Source of the DNA: Methylovulum psychrotolerans
Lineage (GTDB): Bacteria; Pseudomonadota; Gammaproteobacteria; Methylococcales; Methylomonadaceae
Length of the DNA: 64,000 bases
Assembly: GCF_002923755.1 (NCBI RefSeq)
Contig: NZ_PGFZ01000010.1
Coordinates: 44,326-108,325 of the forward strand
Direction: 5' to 3'
Shown piece after piece: positions 59,917-64,000 of the stretch. Position 1 is the stretch's first letter. Each line of letters begins with the position of its first letter. The translations under genes and the position numbers were made by a program. The notes under the pieces were generated by a model. That model was given only the letters and a program-made list of their open reading frames with translations, was not told the origin of the DNA and ran no database searches.

Positions 59917-61895
59917 GCTTCGTCCTCTTCTTCCAACCATTGCCGCAAAACCTCACCGAATAACCGACCGTTCTCGTCCTGTAAGCCCCGCAGTCGAAAG
60001 GTGCTGTTAGTGGCCGAAAATCCGCCGGTTGCAACATTCCGCAAGGCTTGCTTATCCTTGTTGCGTAAGGTTTTCCAGAGCTGGCGCAGGCGGGGGTAGG
60101 CATTTGATCGGGCTTGGTCTACCGCCCATTCGCGGGATTTGCCGTGGCGGCGGGCTTCGGCCAAGCGATAGCCCAGAAGTTGCAAAAAATAGGGATGGCG
60201 GCCAGCCCAGCGGCGCATCAGCGCTTGGTCTTCCCCGTCCAGCTTACCCTCACCGCGCCGCACCAATTGCTCGGCGGCGGCGGGTTCGAGCAGGCCTAGC
60301 CATTCGATGCGCAGTTTATTGTCAAAGGGCGAGCCACGCCCCAGCTGTTCGAACACCAAGTCAATAGGCTGATGGGTGGCCAGCACCAAGCACAACCTAT
60401 CCAAAAGCCCCCGGAGCCGCTCAAAGAAACGGTATTCAAACTTGCGCAGGAAGATTTCCGCTTCATCCAGCAACAGCACAGGCGGCAGGCCGGGCAGGCC
60501 AACACGGTCGACCCAAGCCGCCAGCCGGTCGGCGGCAGGGTCCGCGCAGTCAGCACAGGCTTTGCCAGTAATAGCGGCTACAAAAGCAGACAGCGAAGCC
60601 GCTTCCGGCCCTTCACCACGGAGCAGAACCACTGTCCGGGCCATGATGCGGGCTTTTTGTTCGAAGTTTTTCAGCACCGACATTTTGCCGATACATCGGT
60701 CACCGACCAAGGACACACTGGAACCCTCTTCCAAAGCTTGAATCAGGCTATCCATTAAGGCCACCCGACCCACGAAATTAGGCGGAAGGGCCGGACGATT
60801 GAAATCATAGGGATTGGAGCTAGGGTCAATGCGGGCTATGGCTTGGGCTAATGGCCACAACAGCCGCCCTTGATGGCTTTGCTTGTAGCGGCTGTCATCG
60901 TCGTGCCAATGGCCTCGCTCTGACCAAGCACGGAACCAAGGTTCAACACTGATGGGCCGCCCTTGCCCATCAAGTTGTAAGGTGATGAGTTGGCAACCGT
61001 TAGGATAGTGGTCTGCGTGGTGGCCTTCGTACAAACAGCCAGCCGCCAATTCCACCAGCCCCCGGTCGGGGTCGTCACTGCGTTCAAGAACGGCGTTGTG
61101 CAAATGGCCGCGTAACAACAAGTCGGCATGTTCGGCTAACAGATTTTTGGCGGCTGCGTGATCGGCCAGATCCCAAAGCGGATGATGGCAGAGGACAAGG
61201 CGCAAACCAGGGAATTTGTTGCCTTCCTTGTCGGTGGCATGAAGCATGATTTGGTCATCGGTGAGCCAAAGTTTTTGGGCATCGTGGTCGTCCCCAGCCA
61301 GCCAAGCGGTATCCAAACCCGTAATATGTATCGGAAAGGGCAAGCCCGGAAAGTCCGGGCAGACGTGATAACCCACCCGTCCGTGGTCATGACGCTCCGG
61401 CAACAAGGCTTCCCTCCCCAGTTCCGTAAGCCATTGGCGATAAGCGGCCTGCCGTGCCAACACCGGTTCAAGCCAACCCGTATCCGCACCGGGCGGCGGT
61501 TTACCGCTGCCTCTCAGCCAACGCGATAACGTCAGGCCATCCATTTGGCTGAATGTTTCGCGCAGTTTTTGCCATTCCGCCAGATGGAGGCCTCGGTCAA
61601 TGTCGTGGTTGCCGGGCACAAGGAAAAACCGCTCAGGTGGCAGGGACAGCTTTTTCAATACGGCGTGGAAGAATGCAGTGGCGGCGGCATATTCCCCCGG
61701 CTTACCCCAATCCGCCGCATCGCCAGTAAAACACACCAAATCAATAGGGCCGGCAGCGGTGACGGCTTCCAGATTATGTTCCCAGGTTGCCCCCAAAACC
61801 CGCTGCCGCCGCCAAGATTCCGTCTCGCGCGGGCCGCGTTCGTGCAAGTCGGAGATATGTAGGATGCGTAGCGTGTAGTTTTTTTCGTGTGCCAT
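59913..61895 (-). CDS. Metallophosphoesterase-ATPase fusion protein
   Basis: This 660-residue protein couples two domains. Residues 1-320 are a calcineurin-like phosphoesterase: Asp16-x-His18 (SDLHERG), Asp59/Asp62 (TGDAADWG), Asn96-His97-Asp98 (GNHD), CHHPLW near 237 and GHLH at 263-266 are the full metal set. Residues 370-660 are a STAND-like ATPase: Walker A GDRCIGKMS at 398-406, where Met405 replaces the Mg-binding Ser/Thr, and Walker B PVLLLDEAE. A winged-helix-like end follows (GRLFGEVLRQWLEEEDEA), related to that of the next gene. GGGGAG precedes ATG 61895. The stop overlaps the next start by 4 bp (ATGA). Confidence 0.82.
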   Translation of the reverse strand: MAHEKNYTLRILHISDLHERGPRETESWRRQRVLGATWEHNLEAVTAAGPIDLVCFTGDAADWGKPGEYAAATAFFHAVLKKLSLPPERFFLVPGNHDIDRGLHLAEWQKLRETFSQMDGLTLSRWLRGSGKPPPGADTGWLEPVLARQAAYRQWLTELGREALLPERHDHGRVGYHVCPDFPGLPFPIHITGLDTAWLAGDDHDAQKLWLTDDQIMLHATDKEGNKFPGLRLVLCHHPLWDLADHAAAKNLLAEHADLLLRGHLHNAVLERSDDPDRGLVELAAGCLYEGHHADHYPNGCQLITLQLDGQGRPISVEPWFRAWSERGHWHDDDSRYKQSHQGRLLWPLAQAIARIDPSSNPYDFNRPALPPNFVGRVALMDSLIQALEEGSSVSLVGDRCIGKMSVLKNFEQKARIMARTVVLLRGEGPEAASLSAFVAAITGKACADCADPAADRLAAWVDRVGLPGLPPVLLLDEAEIFLRKFEYRFFERLRGLLDRLCLVLATHQPIDLVFEQLGRGSPFDNKLRIEWLGLLEPAAAEQLVRRGEGKLDGEDQALMRRWAGRHPYFLQLLGYRLAEARRHGKSREWAVDQARSNAYPRLRQLWKTLRNKDKQALRNVATGGFSATNSTFRLRGLQDENGRLFGEVLRQWLEEEDEA

Positions 61896-62382
61896 AGCTT
61901 AACTCCCCAGCGGTATCGTACTAGGCTATAGTGATTCTCTCCTAAAAGCAATACGGGAAGGGGCAATTCAATGCCCAAAGTATTTAGCTAAGCCACTTGG
62001 CGAATATACCGCCCTATAAGCCAAGCAGAAAGGGATTACCGATACCGACGGGGGCTATCCGCAAAAATGGACGCAAGCCGCCACTGCCCATTAGAAATGA
62101 TGAATATTTACAACGTAGAGAAAAAAACAAGTAAGCCCGACAAAAGGCTAAAAATGACAAAAACCGTGCTGTTGCTGATACAGTTGCTAATAGCACGGAT
62201 TTTTAAAAGACCGAACGCGTGTAACGCTTTGATTTAAATGGTGGGGTGTTAGTGATTAATAGTACATTTCACATATTTTAAAAAATCATTAACTTAATTG
62301 ACTTTTATGTAAACAGTTAGCCATTTTAGATAAACTTAATCCCGTCAATCATCTTCTTTCATCCGCAATAACAAATATCCCC
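61896..62382. other. AT-rich intergenic region
   Basis: About 490 bases lie between yejF and the metallophosphoesterase gene, both leftward. The half next to yejF is strongly AT-rich (around 62220-62350). The part next to the phosphoesterase start should hold its promoter, but I cannot point to a clear -35/-10 pair. No convincing gene is seen. Confidence 0.5.
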
Positions 62383-63990
62383 TCACCCCACCCGCAAAAC
62401 CGGCACCGCCGCCAATAATTTTTGCGTATAAGCTTGTTGGGGTTGGGTCAGCACTTGTTTGGCATCGCCTTGTTCGATGATTTTGCCTTTATACATCACC
62501 GCCACGGCATCGGCGATTTCCGCCACCACCGCCAAATCATGGGTAATGAACAGATAACTTACGCCTTGCTCGCGCTGTAAGGTTTTCAGCAAGCTGATAA
62601 TCTGCGCTTGCACCGACACATCCAAGGCGCTGGTCGGCTCATCGCAGACAATCAGGCGGGGCTTGACCGCCAACGCCCTGGCAATGCAGATGCGCTGGCG
62701 TTGGCCACCAGAAAACTCGTGCGGATAGCGCAAGGCCGCTTCTTCCGGCAAGCCGACTTGTTGCAGCAAGTGCCGGACGCGGCTAGCGCGTTCGGTCGCG
62801 CTGACTTCGGGGTATAAGGCGGTAATGCCTTCGGCGATAATGTCGCCTATCAACATTCTAGGGTTCATAGCCGCAAACGGGTCTTGAAACACCATTTGCA
62901 TCGCCGCGCGTTGCTGCCTTAAGGCTTCGCCGCTTAATTCATGCAAGGCTATGCCGTCCATAAATACTTCGCCGCTATTATGCGGCAACAGGTTTAACAA
63001 GCTTTTGCCCAGGGTGGTTTTGCCGCAGCCCGATTCTCCGACTAAGGCCAAGGTTTTGCCTGCGGCTAGCTCAAAGCTGACCCCATCGACGGCCTTAACG
63101 TGATCGACCACGCGCTGGAACAGGCCTTTGCGGATAGGGTAATAACAACAAAAATCTTTGACTTGCAATAACGGCGTATTGACCGCTTCAGACGGGGTTT
63201 TAACGTGGCTGATGGACGGCAACGCCGCCAGCAGTTTCTGGGTATAAGGGTGCTGGGGTTGCCGGAAAAAATGCTCGGCCCATCCGGTCTCGACAATTTT
63301 GCCTTGCTGCATGACAGCCACACGGTCGGCGATGCTGGAAACTAAAGCCAAATCATGGCTGATCAGCCACAAGGCCATGCCGGTTTGCTGTTGGATCTGT
63401 TTTAACAACGCCAAAATTTGCGCTTGTATGGTCACATCCAAGGAGGTGGTCGGCTCGTCGGCGATCAACAAATCCGGCTGCCCAGCCAAGGCCATGGCAA
63501 TCATCACCCGCTGCCGCTGCCCCCCGGACAATTGGTGCGGAAAATCTTTCAGGCGTTGTTGGGGATTAGGGATTTCCACTTGTTGCAACAATTCCAGCAC
63601 CCGTTGCGCCAAGGCTTGCGCCGATAAGGCAAAATGCAGGCTAATGGCTTCGGCAATTTGCTGGCCGATCGTCATCACCGGATTTAACGCCGACATGGGG
63701 TCTTGGAATATATAGGCGACGCGGCGGCCCCGGATTTTGCATAATTGTAGCTCCGCCAAGGCCAATAAATCCTCACCCTGGACGGTGATCGCTGCGGCGC
63801 TGATGTGCGCCGTATCCGGCAACAGGCGCAACACCGATAACGCAGTAATCGACTTACCAGAACCGGACTCACCGACCAGTGCAAAGGTTTCACCGGGATA
63901 TACCGCAAAGCTGATGTCATCAACCACCGGCTGGCCTTGTTTAAAAGCCACGCGCAAATGCTCAACGGTAAGAATGGGCGACTTCAGCAT
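62383..63990 (-). CDS. yejF: Oligopeptide ABC transporter ATPase, duplicated (YejF-like)
   Basis: One chain of 535 residues holds two complete ATPase domains, the layout of E. coli YejF. YejABEF imports peptides, including microcin C. The first half has GESGSGKSITALSV, signature LSGGQRQRVMIAMAL and DEPTTSLDVTIQAQ. The second has GESGCGKTTLGKSL, FSGGQRQRICIARAL and DEPTSALDVSVQAQ. Both carry the oligopeptide-type C-terminal extension (QHPYTQKLLAALP; QQAYTQKLLAAVP). The permease and binding-protein genes, if present, would lie upstream beyond the window end. Confidence 0.92.
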   Translation of the reverse strand: MLKSPILTVEHLRVAFKQGQPVVDDISFAVYPGETFALVGESGSGKSITALSVLRLLPDTAHISAAAITVQGEDLLALAELQLCKIRGRRVAYIFQDPMSALNPVMTIGQQIAEAISLHFALSAQALAQRVLELLQQVEIPNPQQRLKDFPHQLSGGQRQRVMIAMALAGQPDLLIADEPTTSLDVTIQAQILALLKQIQQQTGMALWLISHDLALVSSIADRVAVMQQGKIVETGWAEHFFRQPQHPYTQKLLAALPSISHVKTPSEAVNTPLLQVKDFCCYYPIRKGLFQRVVDHVKAVDGVSFELAAGKTLALVGESGCGKTTLGKSLLNLLPHNSGEVFMDGIALHELSGEALRQQRAAMQMVFQDPFAAMNPRMLIGDIIAEGITALYPEVSATERASRVRHLLQQVGLPEEAALRYPHEFSGGQRQRICIARALAVKPRLIVCDEPTSALDVSVQAQIISLLKTLQREQGVSYLFITHDLAVVAEIADAVAVMYKGKIIEQGDAKQVLTQPQQAYTQKLLAAVPVLRVG

Positions 63991-64000
63991 AACAATCTCA

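Noticed and set aside
62014-62196. Open frame of 60 codons between yejF and the phosphoesterase gene
   Set aside because: Low-complexity, AT-rich, with no ribosome site or recognisable pattern.

Overview
The window looks like chromosome of a gammaproteobacterial methylotroph, most likely a methanotroph of the Methylococcales. The evidence is indirect. Gammaproteobacterial gene neighbourhoods are kept (dapA-bamC; nnr-tsaE-amiB-mutL-miaA; mltD / yafS-like methyltransferase / rnhA), and a MxaD-like protein sits beside a YVTN beta-propeller as in methanol-oxidising bacteria. No rRNA, tRNA or methane/methanol dehydrogenase gene is present, so the genus cannot be fixed.

Layout. 1-1053: an IS1595-type insertion sequence with perfect 26-bp ends. 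1.2-4 kb: a secreted binding-protein-like gene, a tandem 11-bp Pho-box-like site and a ribbon-helix-helix-like protein. 4-7.4 kb: an arsR-arsC-arsD-arsA operon without an efflux permease, invaded by copies of a small inverted-repeat element. 7.6-11.7 kb: an ABC exporter, a PHP phosphoesterase, ispH and hslR. 12.07-12.69 kb: a type I-F-like CRISPR array with no cas genes nearby. 13-14 kb: a coupled gdx-tusB-tusE/dsrC operon. 14.2-19.3 kb: LamG protein, mltD, methyltransferase, rnhA, membrane protein and HNH nuclease. 19.4-20.2 kb: lexA with a 45-residue basic companion. 21.7-30.4 kb: rimK, an nspC-like decarboxylase, dapA-bamC, purL. 30.6-32.5 kb: AhpD-like and GNAT proteins and an SRPBCC pseudogene split by a 149-bp palindromic element. 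32.8-38.8 kb: sucA-sucB-lpd and an alkyltransferase. 38.8-44.3 kb: glgX and a sulfotransferase/TIM-barrel group. 44.4-53.3 kb: thrC, hom, then miaA-mutL-amiB-tsaE-nnr. 53.6-57.7 kb: beta-carbonic anhydrase, beta-propeller, MxaD-like and GloVer-repeat proteins. 57.9-61.9 kb: two coupled ATPase genes. 62.4-64 kb: a YejF-type ABC ATPase.

Most notable points. (1) The coupled pair at 57.9-61.9 kb joins a metallophosphoesterase-ATPase fusion, whose Walker A has Met where Ser/Thr is expected, to a membrane-anchored paralogous ATPase whose hydrophobic segment is encoded by twelve 12-bp minisatellite units. This is the best candidate for an undescribed signalling or defence system. (2) The dihydrolipoamide dehydrogenase gene of the 2-oxoglutarate dehydrogenase operon has lost one of the two redox-active cysteines (His52). 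(3) A short inverted-repeat element supplies the stop codons of both arsD and arsA. (4) lexA has a GTTC-N7-GTTC site upstream and a tiny companion gene downstream. (5) The TusE-like protein carries both DsrC cysteines.
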